DNA of 64,000 nt from Varibaculum cambriense (lineage in GTDB: Bacteria > Actinomycetota > Actinomycetes > Actinomycetales > Actinomycetaceae): the NCBI RefSeq assembly GCF_002848005.1, contig NZ_PKHX01000006.1:76757-140756 (forward strand), written 5' to 3'. Both the position numbers and the translations under genes were made by a program. The notes beneath the pieces were generated by a model that worked only from the letters and a program-made list of their open reading frames with translations, did not search any database and had not been told where the DNA came from. Positions 25,919-36,742 of this stretch are shown here, one piece after another. How positions within the stretch are numbered: the first letter of the stretch is position 1; the number at the start of each line of letters is the position of its first letter.

Positions 25919-27480
25919 TTTCCGGTCCCTTCTACTTGAAAAGCCACATCCTGGGTGACAATCACCTTTTGGGCAACCTGTGACATCGGATCAACCAAGG
26001 GTTGCGGATGCAGACCAATCACCAGCATCAGCACAATCAGCGGGGCAGCCACTCCCCAACGTTCCCGGTTATCTAAATCTTTAATCGACTTACGATGTTC
26101 CGGAGCCTTGCCGGTGAAAATCTTTTGGTAAGGCAAGAGCACATAAAGCGCGCCCGCCACTACGCCCACCAGGCAGAGCGCTGCTGCCCACTGGTAGAGC
26201 CGGAAGGTACCAATCAGTACCATCAGCTCCGGTACGAACCCAGACAGACCGGGTAATGCGATGGCTGCTAACCCGGAGATTAAGAAGGTTCCGGCAATCA
26301 GCGGAGTCACCCGTTGCATACCGCCGTAAGCCTCAATGTCTTGGCTATGTCCCCGCTCGGTGAGGAACCCACCAATCAGGAACATACCGGCGATGGACAG
26401 GCCGTGAGCCACCATATAAACCATGGCACCAGCCAGCGCCACCGTGTTGCCAACATAGATGCCCAGCACCATCAGACCAAAGTGGGCTACCGAGGTGAAG
26501 GAGATCAGGCGCATTAAATCCTTTTGCGCCAGAGCCGCCAGCGAACCCCAGATTACGGAGATCACCGCCAGGATAATGAAAGCTAAGGCGGCTCGCTGGG
26601 AGGCATTCGGGAAGATGGTCAAACACAAAGTGATCATCCCGAAAGTACCGATTTTATCCAGGATTCCTACCAGCAGAGCGGAGGTTCCCGGACGGGCATT
26701 CTCGGCAGTGTCTGCTAGCCAGGTGTGTACCGGAACCATCGGCGCCTTGACCGCAAACGCGATGAAGAAACTGATCATCAGCGCCATTTCTACCCCGGGA
26801 CTAGCTTGCAGCTTTCCGGCCAAGTTCTCAATGAGGTAAAGACCAGCATGCTGCTCGTTAGAGGCAGCGGCCAGCGGAGAATAAACGTAGATTCCCACGA
26901 TTCCGATTAGCATGACCAGGCCGCCTGCCAGCGAATACAGCAGGAACTTCATCGCGGCAGCTTTCCGTTTCGCCCCATTACCGTAGCGCCCAATCAGGAA
27001 GAACATGGGCACTAGCATGGCTTCAAACGCCAGGTAGAACACGAATACGTCGCGAGCCGCAAAAATCAGCATCATGAACGCCAGGGTGGCTAAGGTTAGT
27101 CCCACGTAGCCGGCATCATCGTAAGGTTTGTTCTCACCCTCGAGGTCACGTGCCGAAGCGATCAGCACGATCAAAGTGAGTAGTGCTGAAAGTACTAGCA
27201 TCGCGAGTCCGAGGCCGTTTACTCCCAGCGCCCAAGAAACTCCCAGGGCGCGAATCCAACTGTGGGTTTCTGCGAACTGGTAGGCAGCCGCTTTACCGTA
27301 GTCAAAATTCAGTGCCAAGTAGATGGTGCCTAGCAAAACCAAGGCCGATACTGCCAGGCCGATCTGACGCGCGGCAATCCGAGTAGGCTTTATCAGCCAC
27401 AGCGCCAAAGCCGCCAGCGCCGGTAGCACTACCAGCAGCGTTAGCATTGGGAAAGTTGAGTTCAAGACTGTAATTTCCAT
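25915..27480 (-). CDS. nuoM: NADH-quinone oxidoreductase subunit M
   Basis: This antiporter-like complex I subunit has 521 residues and 14 predicted helices. Motifs: FYLAFEAMLVPMFFLIGRYG (with the conserved Glu of helix 5), KAPMVPVHTWLADTAENARPGTSALLVGILDKIGTFG and KDLMRLISFTSVAHFGLMVLGIY. These include the proton-channel Lys/His residues. It follows nuoL after 19 bases and overlaps nuoN by four. Confidence 0.97.
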   Translation of the reverse strand: MEITVLNSTFPMLTLLVVLPALAALALWLIKPTRIAARQIGLAVSALVLLGTIYLALNFDYGKAAAYQFAETHSWIRALGVSWALGVNGLGLAMLVLSALLTLIVLIASARDLEGENKPYDDAGYVGLTLATLAFMMLIFAARDVFVFYLAFEAMLVPMFFLIGRYGNGAKRKAAAMKFLLYSLAGGLVMLIGIVGIYVYSPLAAASNEQHAGLYLIENLAGKLQASPGVEMALMISFFIAFAVKAPMVPVHTWLADTAENARPGTSALLVGILDKIGTFGMITLCLTIFPNASQRAALAFIILAVISVIWGSLAALAQKDLMRLISFTSVAHFGLMVLGIYVGNTVALAGAMVYMVAHGLSIAGMFLIGGFLTERGHSQDIEAYGGMQRVTPLIAGTFLISGLAAIALPGLSGFVPELMVLIGTFRLYQWAAALCLVGVVAGALYVLLPYQKIFTGKAPEHRKSIKDLDNRERWGVAAPLIVLMLVIGLHPQPLVDPMSQVAQKVIVTQDVAFQVEGTGK

Positions 27481-27499
27481 TTATCTTTTCCTCCTGCCC

Positions 27500-29500
27500 C
27501 TAAACCAATTGGCTTCCGACAACTAGGACCAGGGCTAAAAGCACACCGCCCAGAATGTAACTGGCGTATGCACGAATGTAGCCATTTTGCACATGGCTCA
27601 AGGCACGTCCCAGAGCCTGGGCGCACCAGGCGATACCGCGAACGATGCCATCGATTAGGCCACGGTCAGCGCCTCCCACCCCGAAGGTGAGTAGTTGTGC
27701 CGGTAGCATGGCGACCGACTCGTTAACGGTGTCCTGATAAAGATCCACTCGGGCTGCCTCCACCAGGGCGTTGGAGGCCGGAGCCACTTTCGGTACCGGC
27801 TTGCGCACGTACATTACGAATGCCAAGGCCAGCCCGCAAAGTACCAGGATCAAGGTGATTACCGAAATCGCAGCGTGTGACAGCACGGAAACCGTAGCGC
27901 TTTCCGTAGCAGCTGCAGTGCCGGTAACTGGCTCTAACCACTGGGTGAACTTTTCGGTGAAGCCCAAGACCATCCCCATAGCCAGGGAGAACACTGATAA
28001 CACTACGATCGGTCCATTCATGAGCCAAGACGCTTCGTGCGGATGTACCTCGCTGCCGCCGTCAAACTCGGTCGTCCAGCGCTTTTCTCCATGGAAAATC
28101 ATAAAGAACAGTCGCGACATATAGAACGAAGTGATTCCCGCGCCCACCATGGCCACCAATCCGAAGATCCAGGCTCCGGTGGTTCCAAATGCCGCAGTGT
28201 TAAAGGCGGCAGCGATAATCGGTTCTTTGGAGAAGAAACCCGAGAACGGGGGAATCCCCAAGATCGCCAACCAGGCGATACCGAAACAGATCCAAGAAAC
28301 CTTCATCACCGTTCGCAAAGCACCGAAGCGGCGCATATCTACCTGCTCGTTCATCGCGTGCATGACCGAGCCGGCTCCCAGGAACAACTGGGCTTTGAAG
28401 AATCCGTGTACGAACAGGTGGAAGATAGCCAAGGTCCAGCCGATGGGCCCCAAACCGGCACCCAACATCATGTACCCGATCTGGGACATGGTGGAGGCGG
28501 CCAGTACCTTCTTCATATCGTCCTTGGCGCAGCCCACGATCGCTCCGAACAGCAAGGTAATCGCTCCGACGATTGCCACACAGAGCTGGGCAGTCGGGGA
28601 GGCCACGAAGATATCGCCGGAACGCACAATCAAGTACACACCGGCGGTAACCATCGTGGCCGCGTGGATAAGGGCTGACACCGGGGTGGGGCCAGCCATA
28701 GCGTCACCCAGCCAGGCTTGTAGCGGGAACTGCGCAGATTTACCACAAGCAGCCAGTAGCAAGAACAGGCCGATGGCGGTTGCCCAGCCGCCGGTCATAT
28801 CTCCAGAGCGCGAGGCTCCCAGCACATTGACGAACTTCATGGAGTTGAATTCCGCGTACATGGACATCATGGCCAGCAGCAGACCCAGATCACCGACACG
28901 GTTCATCACGAAGGCTTTCTTGGCGGCTACCGCATTGGGCAGTTCGTGATTCCAGAAGCCAATCAAGAGGTAGGATGCCAGGCCGACGCCCTCCCAACCA
29001 AAGAACAAAGCCACATAGGAATCCGAGAGCACCAGGGTGAGCATCGAGGCCACGAAGAAGTTCAGGTAAGCGAAGAAACGCCGCCGGTCCGGGTCGTGTT
29101 CCATATAGGCCACGGAGTAGACGTGGATCAAGGAACCCACAAACGTAACCAGCAGTACGAAAGTCATCGAGAGCGGATCCAGGAGCAGATTCCAGGAAAG
29201 CTCAACCGCTTCATTTCCGCTACCGGCCTTAAACCAGGTAAACACCGGAGCTAAGATAGATCTTTCTGCTGGTGCCTGCCCGATCATTTGGCAGAAAATA
29301 ATAAATCCCAGCAGGAAGGAACTCCAGGAGGCAGCAACTGCCAACCAGTGTCCCCATTTATCGGTCGCCCGGCCACATACCAACAGAAAACCGGAAGTTA
29401 ACAAGGGAATCGCCACCATCAGCCAGGCGTATTCCGCTAGTCCCGTAGCCGACACATTTGCCATTTGCTCTGCCGCGGTATTTAGCAACAACGAGTTCAT
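27500..29500 (-). CDS. nuoL: NADH-quinone oxidoreductase subunit L
   Basis: This is the distal proton-pumping subunit of complex I, 666 residues with about 16 helices including the long lateral amphipathic helix near the C-terminus. It has a Proton_antipo_N domain (VYSVAYMEHDPDRRRFFAYLNFF) and a Proton_antipo_M domain (LFFGWEGVGLASYLLIGFWN; SAQFPLQAWLGDAMAGPTPVSALIHAATMVTAGVY, quoted in part). The start at ATG 29500 is 15 bases after the nuoK stop. Typical length and order. Confidence 0.97.
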   Translation of the reverse strand: MNSLLLNTAAEQMANVSATGLAEYAWLMVAIPLLTSGFLLVCGRATDKWGHWLAVAASWSSFLLGFIIFCQMIGQAPAERSILAPVFTWFKAGSGNEAVELSWNLLLDPLSMTFVLLVTFVGSLIHVYSVAYMEHDPDRRRFFAYLNFFVASMLTLVLSDSYVALFFGWEGVGLASYLLIGFWNHELPNAVAAKKAFVMNRVGDLGLLLAMMSMYAEFNSMKFVNVLGASRSGDMTGGWATAIGLFLLLAACGKSAQFPLQAWLGDAMAGPTPVSALIHAATMVTAGVYLIVRSGDIFVASPTAQLCVAIVGAITLLFGAIVGCAKDDMKKVLAASTMSQIGYMMLGAGLGPIGWTLAIFHLFVHGFFKAQLFLGAGSVMHAMNEQVDMRRFGALRTVMKVSWICFGIAWLAILGIPPFSGFFSKEPIIAAAFNTAAFGTTGAWIFGLVAMVGAGITSFYMSRLFFMIFHGEKRWTTEFDGGSEVHPHEASWLMNGPIVVLSVFSLAMGMVLGFTEKFTQWLEPVTGTAAATESATVSVLSHAAISVITLILVLCGLALAFVMYVRKPVPKVAPASNALVEAARVDLYQDTVNESVAMLPAQLLTFGVGGADRGLIDGIVRGIAWCAQALGRALSHVQNGYIRAYASYILGGVLLALVLVVGSQLV

Positions 29501-29515
29501 TAGTTTCTATACCCC

Positions 29516-29815
29516 CTAGCGTCCCATCAAACGCACTTCATCGACCGAGGTCGAACGACGCGTCCTGAAGATCGAGACGATGATCGCCAGGCCAACCACC
29601 ACTTCCGCAGCGGCTACCACCATGACGAAGAAGGCCATCACTTGCCCTTCAATGTTCTGATGCATATTCGAGAAAGTCACCAGCATCAAGTTACAGGAGT
29701 TCAGCATCAGTTCCACTCCCATCAGCGCGATTACCGCCGAGTGACGGGTCAATACAATTACTGCGCCGATGAAGAAGAGAATGACTGCCAATACTAGATA
29801 TGAAGTCAAAGACAT
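29516..29815 (-). CDS. nuoK: NADH-quinone oxidoreductase subunit K
   Basis: This small 99-residue membrane subunit has three helices. The conserved buried acidic residues of the E-channel are seen in [17 protein letters not shown] and [19 protein letters not shown]. Its ATG touches the last base of the nuoJ stop, so the pair is translationally coupled. Confidence 0.97.
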   Translation of the reverse strand: MSLTSYLVLAVILFFIGAVIVLTRHSAVIALMGVELMLNSCNLMLVTFSNMHQNIEGQVMAFFVMVVAAAEVVVGLAIIVSIFRTRRSTSVDEVRLMGR

Positions 29816-30840
29816 TATTCACTGACCTCCGTTTCTGAGGCATCAAGGTTGGATGCTGGCGAGGGATCGCTGGGAGGCGCTCCCTCAATCTTGGGGGTGA
29901 TCACCCGGGTCTTAGGGGCGTTCAAACCGCTAGGCGCATCGGAGCCTGCCATTCCCCAGGCTCCAGATTTAGTGACCGCTTGCGAAGCCTCTGTAGAGTG
30001 AACTCCTTGCGCGGGCCTATCCCCGAGGTCGGCGCGAATCTTCTCCACCAAGTGCGGTGCCGCTTCACCTAGCGAACGGTCAGCGTTGCGGGCACGTAGC
30101 GCCGGGGAAACCGAGTTGACGATCGGACGTTGATCCTCTCCCGAAATATTGGGGGTGTCGGTCGCGTTAGTAGTTTGATAAACACCTGCGATCGGCTGTT
30201 GACCGGGATGAATACCCCGTTTGGCATAATCTTCCATCCGCGCTTGCGCCGTCTCGGGCTGCTTAAACAGCTTATGCAGCCGATCACCGTGAGTTAGCGA
30301 AACCGCCGCGACTACCGCAATAATCAGCAGACAGCCGATAACTTCCATAGTGTAAATATGCTCGGTGAACAGGCTCATCGCGATCTTCACCGGGTTGGAA
30401 TCGGTAGAACCCTCGGCTGAGGCAGTAGGCATATCCGGAACCTGACCAAACTTCGGTAGGTACGCCTTTACCAGCACAACTGCCACGAAAATCGCTCCGA
30501 ATACGCCCGCACAAATTGCTCCCCAGCGGAGGAAACGGCGGGTGCGGAGGTAGTTATCCGAGGCGGCGACCCCCACCATCATAATGATGAAAAGGATCAA
30601 GGTCATGACCGCGCCGGTATAGACCACTACCTGCACTACTCCGATAAAGTAGGCTCCTTGCGAAACATACATCATTGCTAGGCAGAGCATTACCCCTACC
30701 ATGCAGATCGCAGAGTGTACTGCGGTCCGGCAAAACAGTACGCCGAGCGCTAGCGCCACCATGATTACTGCCGTTACCCAGAAGAATACGGTTTGTCCCG
30801 TACTAAAATCTGTAGCTGCGGCTTGGGCTAGCAATGTCAT
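29815..30840 (-). CDS. nuoJ: NADH-quinone oxidoreductase subunit J, with long C-terminal extension
   Basis: This complex I membrane subunit has five helices in the first ~190 residues ([60 protein letters not shown]). The 341-residue length is about twice that of E. coli NuoJ. Residues from about 200 on are hydrophilic, Pro/Thr/Ala/Asp-rich and without helices, a cytoplasmic tail of a kind common in actinobacterial NuoJ. The tail's role is unknown. It overlaps nuoI by four bases. Confidence 0.95.
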   Translation of the reverse strand: MTLLAQAAATDFSTGQTVFFWVTAVIMVALALGVLFCRTAVHSAICMVGVMLCLAMMYVSQGAYFIGVVQVVVYTGAVMTLILFIIMMVGVAASDNYLRTRRFLRWGAICAGVFGAIFVAVVLVKAYLPKFGQVPDMPTASAEGSTDSNPVKIAMSLFTEHIYTMEVIGCLLIIAVVAAVSLTHGDRLHKLFKQPETAQARMEDYAKRGIHPGQQPIAGVYQTTNATDTPNISGEDQRPIVNSVSPALRARNADRSLGEAAPHLVEKIRADLGDRPAQGVHSTEASQAVTKSGAWGMAGSDAPSGLNAPKTRVITPKIEGAPPSDPSPASNLDASETEVSE

Positions 30841-31490
30841 TGCTGAACCTCCTTAACCCCCGACTGTTTCAAAGTCGGATCTTCTGGACGGTGCTGGGCG
30901 ACCCAATCACGTTGCGCCTGGGTCACACCGGTCACCTTTCCTCGGTAATAATCACCATCGGTGGTTCCTTCCACCATGGGGTGCGGAGCCGAAAGCATCC
31001 CGTCCTCGAGAGGAGCGAGAATCTGATCTTTTTCGTAGATCATGGTTTCGCGATGGTAATCCGCCATCTCAAACTCATTACTCATGGTAAGAGCTCTGGT
31101 GGGACAGGCTTCAATACACATTCCGCAGAAAATACAACGCAGATAATTGATTTGGTAAACCCTGCCGTAGCGCTCCCCGGGCGAATACTGTGCCTCGGGA
31201 GTATTGGCGGCGGCCTCTACATAGATAGCATCCGCGGGGCAGGCCCAGGCACACAGCTCACATCCGATACATTTTTCCAAACCATCGGGATAGTGGTTCA
31301 GCTGGTGGCGTCCGTGAAAACGCGGCTGCACATGCGGAACCTCATAGGGGTATTGCTCAGTTACCGTGGGACGGAAGAAGGAGCGAAAGGTTACCCCGAA
31401 TCCGGCTACGGGAGCGAAAAACTCGCCTAACGCGCCCTTTTCATCGGGCTCAAAGCTCATGTCTTCCCTGGTGGGATTACGTTTACTCAT
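30837..31490 (-). CDS. nuoI: NADH-quinone oxidoreductase subunit I (2x[4Fe-4S])
   Basis: This 217-residue peripheral-arm subunit carries clusters N6a and N6b, bound by [15 protein letters not shown] and [15 protein letters not shown] (about 75-130). Electrons pass through it to NuoB and the quinone site. The N-terminal amphipathic segment ([17 protein letters not shown]) contacts the membrane. It overlaps nuoH by eight bases. Confidence 0.97.
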   Translation of the reverse strand: MSKRNPTREDMSFEPDEKGALGEFFAPVAGFGVTFRSFFRPTVTEQYPYEVPHVQPRFHGRHQLNHYPDGLEKCIGCELCAWACPADAIYVEAAANTPEAQYSPGERYGRVYQINYLRCIFCGMCIEACPTRALTMSNEFEMADYHRETMIYEKDQILAPLEDGMLSAPHPMVEGTTDGDYYRGKVTGVTQAQRDWVAQHRPEDPTLKQSGVKEVQQ

Positions 31491-32832
31491 TTGATTCCCC
31501 TTCTTTGGCTACCAGGTGATCTTCCCCGGCACTCGCCCGCACCAAGGAGCGCGGACTGGGAGGTAGTACTTGCCCCGGCATGGGTGGCACCGGGTATCCG
31601 CCTTTGAAAGCGTCAAAAGGCTCGCTGGCAGCGGCATCCTTTTGTGCTTGCTTTTCCAGGGCTTTGCGATCCGCCTTGCCCCCGGTTATCCAAATAATGA
31701 TGAGGACAACTACGAAGACTGCCGCAATCGCCATCATTCTTTGCGAAATGCTGCCGATGCCGTAGACGCTAACTACCCGCATCACGACTACCACTACCAT
31801 CCAGGCAATCGATACCGGCAGCAAGATCTTCCAACCGAGCATCATGAGCTGGTCATAGCGAACCCGCAGCAGGGTGCCGCGTACCCAAATCATGAACCAC
31901 ATGACCGCCCAGACTTTGATTCCGAACCACAGGAACGGCCACAGCCCACTATTGAGCGCGCCTCCCAGAATGGCGTCACCGCCGGGGAAACGCCAACCAC
32001 CCAGGAACAGGGTTACGCAGATACCGGATACGTTAAACATGTTGATGTATTCCGCCAGGTAGAACCAAGCAAACTTCATCGAAGAATACTCGGTCATATG
32101 TCCGGCAACGATCTCGCCCTCACATTCGGGCAGATCGAACGGCAAACGGTTAACTTCTCCCATCATCGAAATCACGTAGATTACGAAAGCCGGGAAGAGG
32201 GCGATGCACCACCACAGAGGGGTCTGCGCGGCCACAATCTCCGAGGTCTTCATGGAACCGGAGACTACGAACACCGATACCAGGGACATTCCCATTGCCA
32301 GTTCGTAGCTGATTACCTGCGCGGCGGAGCGAGTCGCGCCATAAAGCGGCAGGTGTCCATTGGACGCCCAGCCGCCGAGGATAATGCCGTAAACTCCTAA
32401 TCCCGCAACGGCGAGCATATACAGCACCGCCACATTAGAGTCGGTCAGCTGCATCGGGGTCGAAAAACTCCCAAAATGCAAATCGGGACCGAAAGGAATA
32501 ACTGCATAGATGCAGAAGGCACAAGCGGCGGTGATGACCGGGGCCAGCAGATAGAGCACCTTGTCTACATTCCGTTTGAAGATGTCTTCTTTAGTTAGTA
32601 GCTTGATGGCGTCAGCAAGTGCCTGGAAAAGACCTAACGGGCCGTGCACATTCGGCCCCGGTCGGGTCTGAATACGCCCCAGGCCGCGCCTTTCCACCCA
32701 CAGGGCCATAATCACACTGATAATCAGCCACGCCACGATGAATACTGCCTTAATTAGGGTTATCCACCAGGTGTCGTTACTGAAATCAGCGGCACCAGTA
32801 CTACTTGCGCTTAGCAGGATTGCGGTATTCAC
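31483..32832 (-). CDS. nuoH: NADH-quinone oxidoreductase subunit H
   Basis: This membrane subunit forms the quinone chamber with NuoB and NuoD. It has 449 residues and eight helices, with the conserved blocks [19 protein letters not shown] and [19 protein letters not shown] containing the acidic residues of the E-channel. A hydrophilic C-terminal tail of about 55 residues ([20 protein letters not shown] ...) extends beyond the E. coli protein, as in other actinobacteria. The GTG start overlaps the nuoG stop. Confidence 0.97.
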   Translation of the reverse strand: MNTAILLSASSTGAADFSNDTWWITLIKAVFIVAWLIISVIMALWVERRGLGRIQTRPGPNVHGPLGLFQALADAIKLLTKEDIFKRNVDKVLYLLAPVITAACAFCIYAVIPFGPDLHFGSFSTPMQLTDSNVAVLYMLAVAGLGVYGIILGGWASNGHLPLYGATRSAAQVISYELAMGMSLVSVFVVSGSMKTSEIVAAQTPLWWCIALFPAFVIYVISMMGEVNRLPFDLPECEGEIVAGHMTEYSSMKFAWFYLAEYINMFNVSGICVTLFLGGWRFPGGDAILGGALNSGLWPFLWFGIKVWAVMWFMIWVRGTLLRVRYDQLMMLGWKILLPVSIAWMVVVVVMRVVSVYGIGSISQRMMAIAAVFVVVLIIIWITGGKADRKALEKQAQKDAAASEPFDAFKGGYPVPPMPGQVLPPSPRSLVRASAGEDHLVAKEGESNE

Positions 32833-35432
32833 TGCTGCACCTCCGCATTGGGCTCTAACTGGACTAAGGCGCCACTGGTGACGCCCAAAGATTCATGCAC
32901 ATGAGAGCGGGCTGAGCACTCAGGTACCCACACCACACGCTGTGGCATTTTGGTTAGTACCACGGGCAACTGGATTTGTCCGCTGTCTGTTTTCAACTTG
33001 ATAGCGCTACCGGCGCTGATACCAAACTCTTGCGCAGTTTCCGGGCTGATGCGCGCAAAAGATGCGCGCCCGGCCGCTTGCATATCGGTGGCTCCTACCT
33101 GCAAAAGACCTTCATCGATCTGAGTCTTATGGCAGGTGAGCACCACTTGCTTACTGGGGGGAGTTACCAACTCGGCAGGAGTGGCACCTTCAAACGCCAC
33201 CCGCTGGCCGTCCCAGTCCAAGAGCTCATTAGCTTCCGCGTAAAGAGACTTGAGGGAATCAATCCCCAATTCCACTCCCATAACTTGGGCTAGTTTGCCC
33301 AGCACTTCCCAGTCCGGCATATCTTGGGAAACCAAGGCTTGCCCGAAGGGACGCAAGCGCCCTTCCCAGTTAATAAAGGTGCCGGGTTTCTCCGAAACCG
33401 GTGCTACCGGGAAGACTACGTCAGCTGCCTGGGCGGCCGGCGTCAGATTAACTTCCAGGGAGACTACGAAGGAGGCCGCAGCTAAGGCTTTTTGCGCTAA
33501 CTCTTGATCTGGTAGGTCGCGCAAGTCTAGACCGCCGAGCACCAGGGCAGACAGTTCCCCAGAGCAGGCGCCCTCTAGAATCTTCTGCGTGTCACGTCCA
33601 GGCGTATCTGGCAGTTGCGCATTCCAAGCGGCCGCTAGGTCACTGCGGGCTTCCGCGTCCCGCGCATCGCGTCCGAAGGGCAATAGGCCAGGCAACGCGC
33701 CGGCTTCCACTCCCCCGCGTTCACCGCTACGGCGCGGAATCCAAGCTAGCCGGGCTCCACTGCGAGCTGCCAAATCATTAACTGCGCTGAGTAGTCCGGG
33801 AACGGTACCGGCACGTTCACCAACTACGATTACTGCGCCTTCGCCTTGCAGGCCGGCAAAAACGGTCCCGAAGTCTCCTTCGGACTCCGCTTTTACATTG
33901 GCTACTACTTCCGGCTCGGTTCCCGGAGCTGCAAACAGAACTGTGGCGGCAGTTTTCACCGAAGAGGGAGAGGCGAAGGGAGCCACCGTGGCCACCTTTA
34001 CGTTTCCAGAACGTACCCCTTTACGTAGCCGCAAGAATACGGCACCGCATTCGTCCTCGGGCTCGAAACCAACCAATAACACTTGACCAGCTTTTTCCAG
34101 GTCAGAGTAGGTTACCGGCATACCCGCACCCGCAAAATAGGCGCCTAAGAAAGTTTCTTCTTCCCGCCCAGCCGCGCGGGTACGCTGATCAATATCATTA
34201 GTTCCGCAGACAACGCGAGCAAACTTAGACCAGGTGTAGGCGTCCTCGAAAGTTAGCCTGCCACCAGGAAGGAAACCAACTTTTCCTTTCCCGGCGGCTG
34301 CCAGTCCCTTCGCGGCGCGGTCAAAGGCATCCGACCAGGAGGTAGGTACCAGTTTGCCGTCCTCGCGCACCAGCGGAGTCTTAATCCGGGAAGGCTGGAA
34401 CTGCCACTGGTAACCGAAACGATCCTTATCGGTGATCCACTCTTCGTTTACCTCCAGATCTTGTTGCGCCATCCGCCGGGTAACTACCCCGCGACGAATA
34501 TCGGTACGCAAAGCAGAACCAGAAGCATCCTGTTCGGTAACTCCCCGAGTTGAAACCAAATCGAAGGGGCGTGCCCTAAAGCGGTAACGCTTCGAGGTCA
34601 GTGCCCCTACCGGGCAAATCTGAATAATATTGCCCGAGAAGTAAGAGCTGAAGAGGCGACCGGACTGGTCTTTCTCATCCACTCCGGCGCCGATGGCCGC
34701 GGGAGAAGAAAGCGGAGCGGGTTTGCCGTGCGAATCCGAAAGCGCCGCGGCCTCGGGATTGAGGCGAAGGCTCGGCTGAGAGCCGTCAGAATCGGAAATC
34801 CCCAAGATTTCCTGGTCGAAAGCGCCTACGTTTTCGCCCATGAAATCGTGGTCGTCACGCGGAGAGGAACCGCCGCCGCGTCCTTGCAAGGCGATGAAAG
34901 AGTCACCCGCAATCTGGTTAGCGAATCGCACACACCGTTGACACAGTACGCAGCGTTCCCGGTCAATCAAAATCTGGCTGGTTAGCTCTACCGGCTTGGG
35001 CCATAGCCGCTTTTCATCACTAAAGCGGGTATGCAAGGTGCCATGCGACATGGCTTGATTCTGCAGCGGGCATTCCCCGCCCTTATCGCAAATCGGGCAA
35101 TCCAAGGGGTGATTAATCAACAGGAATTCGGTAATCCCGTGTTGAGCTTTCTCTGCTACTTCGGAAGTCGCAGCAGTTTTTATTTCCATCCCGGCCATCG
35201 CGGTCATAGTGCAGGCCGGCTGGGGCTTGGGCATCGGGCGCACCACGCCATCACGCCCCGGCATCGCTACCTCTACCAGGCACTGCCGGCAGGCGCCCGC
35301 CGGATCCAGCAGCGGGTGATCGCAAAAGCGCGGAATATGAATTCCTAGTTTCTCAGCTGCCCGGATTAGCAGCGTACCTTTAGCGACCTCAATGTCTTGG
35401 CCGTCAATATTGATTTGGACTTGCTCACTCAC
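32829..35432 (-). CDS. nuoG: NADH-quinone oxidoreductase subunit G, with internal insertion
   Basis: This 867-residue iron-sulfur subunit starts with a [2Fe-2S] ferredoxin domain (FCDHPLLDPAGACRQCLVEV), the His/Cys N5 cluster region (CPICDKGGECPLQNQ) and a [4Fe-4S] site (RCVLCQRCVRFANQIAGDSF and later IIQICPVGALTS). A molybdopterin-oxidoreductase-like domain follows (about 290 to the end). Residues about 188-258 (GGGSSPRDDHDF ... SPAAIGAGVDEKDQ) are a Gly/Ser/Asp-rich insertion that splits the [4Fe-4S] ligand set at a position that is short in E. coli NuoG. The C-terminal domain keeps an aspartate-decarboxylase-like fold block. The GTG start overlaps the nuoF stop. Confidence 0.96.
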   Translation of the reverse strand: MSEQVQINIDGQDIEVAKGTLLIRAAEKLGIHIPRFCDHPLLDPAGACRQCLVEVAMPGRDGVVRPMPKPQPACTMTAMAGMEIKTAATSEVAEKAQHGITEFLLINHPLDCPICDKGGECPLQNQAMSHGTLHTRFSDEKRLWPKPVELTSQILIDRERCVLCQRCVRFANQIAGDSFIALQGRGGGSSPRDDHDFMGENVGAFDQEILGISDSDGSQPSLRLNPEAAALSDSHGKPAPLSSPAAIGAGVDEKDQSGRLFSSYFSGNIIQICPVGALTSKRYRFRARPFDLVSTRGVTEQDASGSALRTDIRRGVVTRRMAQQDLEVNEEWITDKDRFGYQWQFQPSRIKTPLVREDGKLVPTSWSDAFDRAAKGLAAAGKGKVGFLPGGRLTFEDAYTWSKFARVVCGTNDIDQRTRAAGREEETFLGAYFAGAGMPVTYSDLEKAGQVLLVGFEPEDECGAVFLRLRKGVRSGNVKVATVAPFASPSSVKTAATVLFAAPGTEPEVVANVKAESEGDFGTVFAGLQGEGAVIVVGERAGTVPGLLSAVNDLAARSGARLAWIPRRSGERGGVEAGALPGLLPFGRDARDAEARSDLAAAWNAQLPDTPGRDTQKILEGACSGELSALVLGGLDLRDLPDQELAQKALAAASFVVSLEVNLTPAAQAADVVFPVAPVSEKPGTFINWEGRLRPFGQALVSQDMPDWEVLGKLAQVMGVELGIDSLKSLYAEANELLDWDGQRVAFEGATPAELVTPPSKQVVLTCHKTQIDEGLLQVGATDMQAAGRASFARISPETAQEFGISAGSAIKLKTDSGQIQLPVVLTKMPQRVVWVPECSARSHVHESLGVTSGALVQLEPNAEVQQ

Positions 35433-36742
35433 AGGGCGCCTCCTTTATTAAAAACCTCCGAGGCGGCGGGCGGGAAGGCCTCCCACCAGGGAGTGGTATA
35501 TCCGGCCTCGAACTCTTCGCGGAACTTGTCGATTCCGCTGCGCACCGGGGTCGCCGCCGCATCACCGAGGGCGCAGAAGCTGCGTCCGGCGATATTGTCG
35601 GCAATATCGTAAAGCAGGTCTACATCGCCCTCTTGACCTTTACCGGCCTCTAAGCGGTGCAATATTTGCTTCATCCAATAGGTACCCTCGCGACAGGGGG
35701 TGCATTTACCGCAAGATTCATGCTGGTAGAAGTCAGTCCAACGGCTAATCACGCGCACCACGGAAGTGGTGTCATCAAATACCTGCAGGGCACGGGTCGC
35801 CAACATAGAACCGGCGGATGCTACGTCCTCATAAGTTAAGGGGACATCCAGGTCAGCTTCGGTAAATAGCGGAGTCGAAGAGCCACCCGGAGTGTAGAAC
35901 TTCAGGGTGTGACCGCCTCGAATCCCGCCGGAGTACTCCAGCAGTTCCCGCATAGTAATCCCGAACGGCGCCTCATATAGACCCGGGTGTTTAACGTGAC
36001 CAGACAGGTTAAACATGCCGTACCCTAGGGATTTATCTTGCCCCATCGAGGCGTACCATTCCACCGAATTACGGAACACCGTGGATACTTGGGCAATGGT
36101 TTCGGCGTTGTTAATTACCGTCGGCCGCGCATAGAGCCCCTTGACTGCCGGGAAGGGCGGTTTTAGACGGGGGTGACCCCGCTTGCCTTCCAAAGAATCC
36201 AGCAGCGCGGTTTCTTCCCCGCAGATATAGGCACCGGCTCCGGCGTGGGCAATCAACTTCAGATCTCCCAACAGCCCGGCATCTTCGGCCTCTTTAATGG
36301 CTACTAACAGGCGGTTATAGGCGTGAACAACTTCGCCGCGGATATAGATAAAAGCATGATCGCAACCGATAGCCAAACAGGTGATCGCCACCCCCTCAAT
36401 TACCGCATGTGGGTTAGCCAGAATCATCGGGATATCTTTGCAGGTACCCGGCTCGGATTCGTCACAGTTTACGGTCAGGTAACGCGGACCGCCGTCATCG
36501 GGCGGCAGGAACGACCATTTCAGACCGGTACCGAAACCGGCACCGCCGCGCCCGCGCACGCCCGCTTGCTTAACCGCATCTAGAATCTGCGGCGGCTCCA
36601 TTTGCTTGGCTTTTTCTAGGCCGGCGTAACCACCAGTTTTCTGGTAGGCCTTAAGCGTCCAGCTCTCTGGTTCCCGATACTGTTTAGTGATAATCGGGGT
36701 CAGCGGAATCCGGCGGATCTCAGACTTTCCGTTTTCGCTCAC
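35429..36742 (-). CDS. nuoF: NADH-quinone oxidoreductase subunit F (NADH/FMN-binding)
   Basis: This 437-residue catalytic subunit binds NADH (GVRGRGGAGFGTGLKWSF, about 64-81), FMN (NCDESEPGTCKDIPMIL; YICGEETALLDSLEG) and one [4Fe-4S] cluster (ESCGKCTPCREGTYWM plus SFCALGDAAATPV). It takes hydride from NADH at the tip of the peripheral arm. The GTG start overlaps the nuoE stop. Confidence 0.98.
   Translation of the reverse strand: MSENGKSEIRRIPLTPIITKQYREPESWTLKAYQKTGGYAGLEKAKQMEPPQILDAVKQAGVRGRGGAGFGTGLKWSFLPPDDGGPRYLTVNCDESEPGTCKDIPMILANPHAVIEGVAITCLAIGCDHAFIYIRGEVVHAYNRLLVAIKEAEDAGLLGDLKLIAHAGAGAYICGEETALLDSLEGKRGHPRLKPPFPAVKGLYARPTVINNAETIAQVSTVFRNSVEWYASMGQDKSLGYGMFNLSGHVKHPGLYEAPFGITMRELLEYSGGIRGGHTLKFYTPGGSSTPLFTEADLDVPLTYEDVASAGSMLATRALQVFDDTTSVVRVISRWTDFYQHESCGKCTPCREGTYWMKQILHRLEAGKGQEGDVDLLYDIADNIAGRSFCALGDAAATPVRSGIDKFREEFEAGYTTPWWEAFPPAASEVFNKGGAL

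Noticed and set aside
28131..28949. 272-codon plus-strand frame inside nuoL
   Set aside because: It is a shadow of the conserved nuoL coding sequence; composition is Pro/Ala/Ile-rich without domains.
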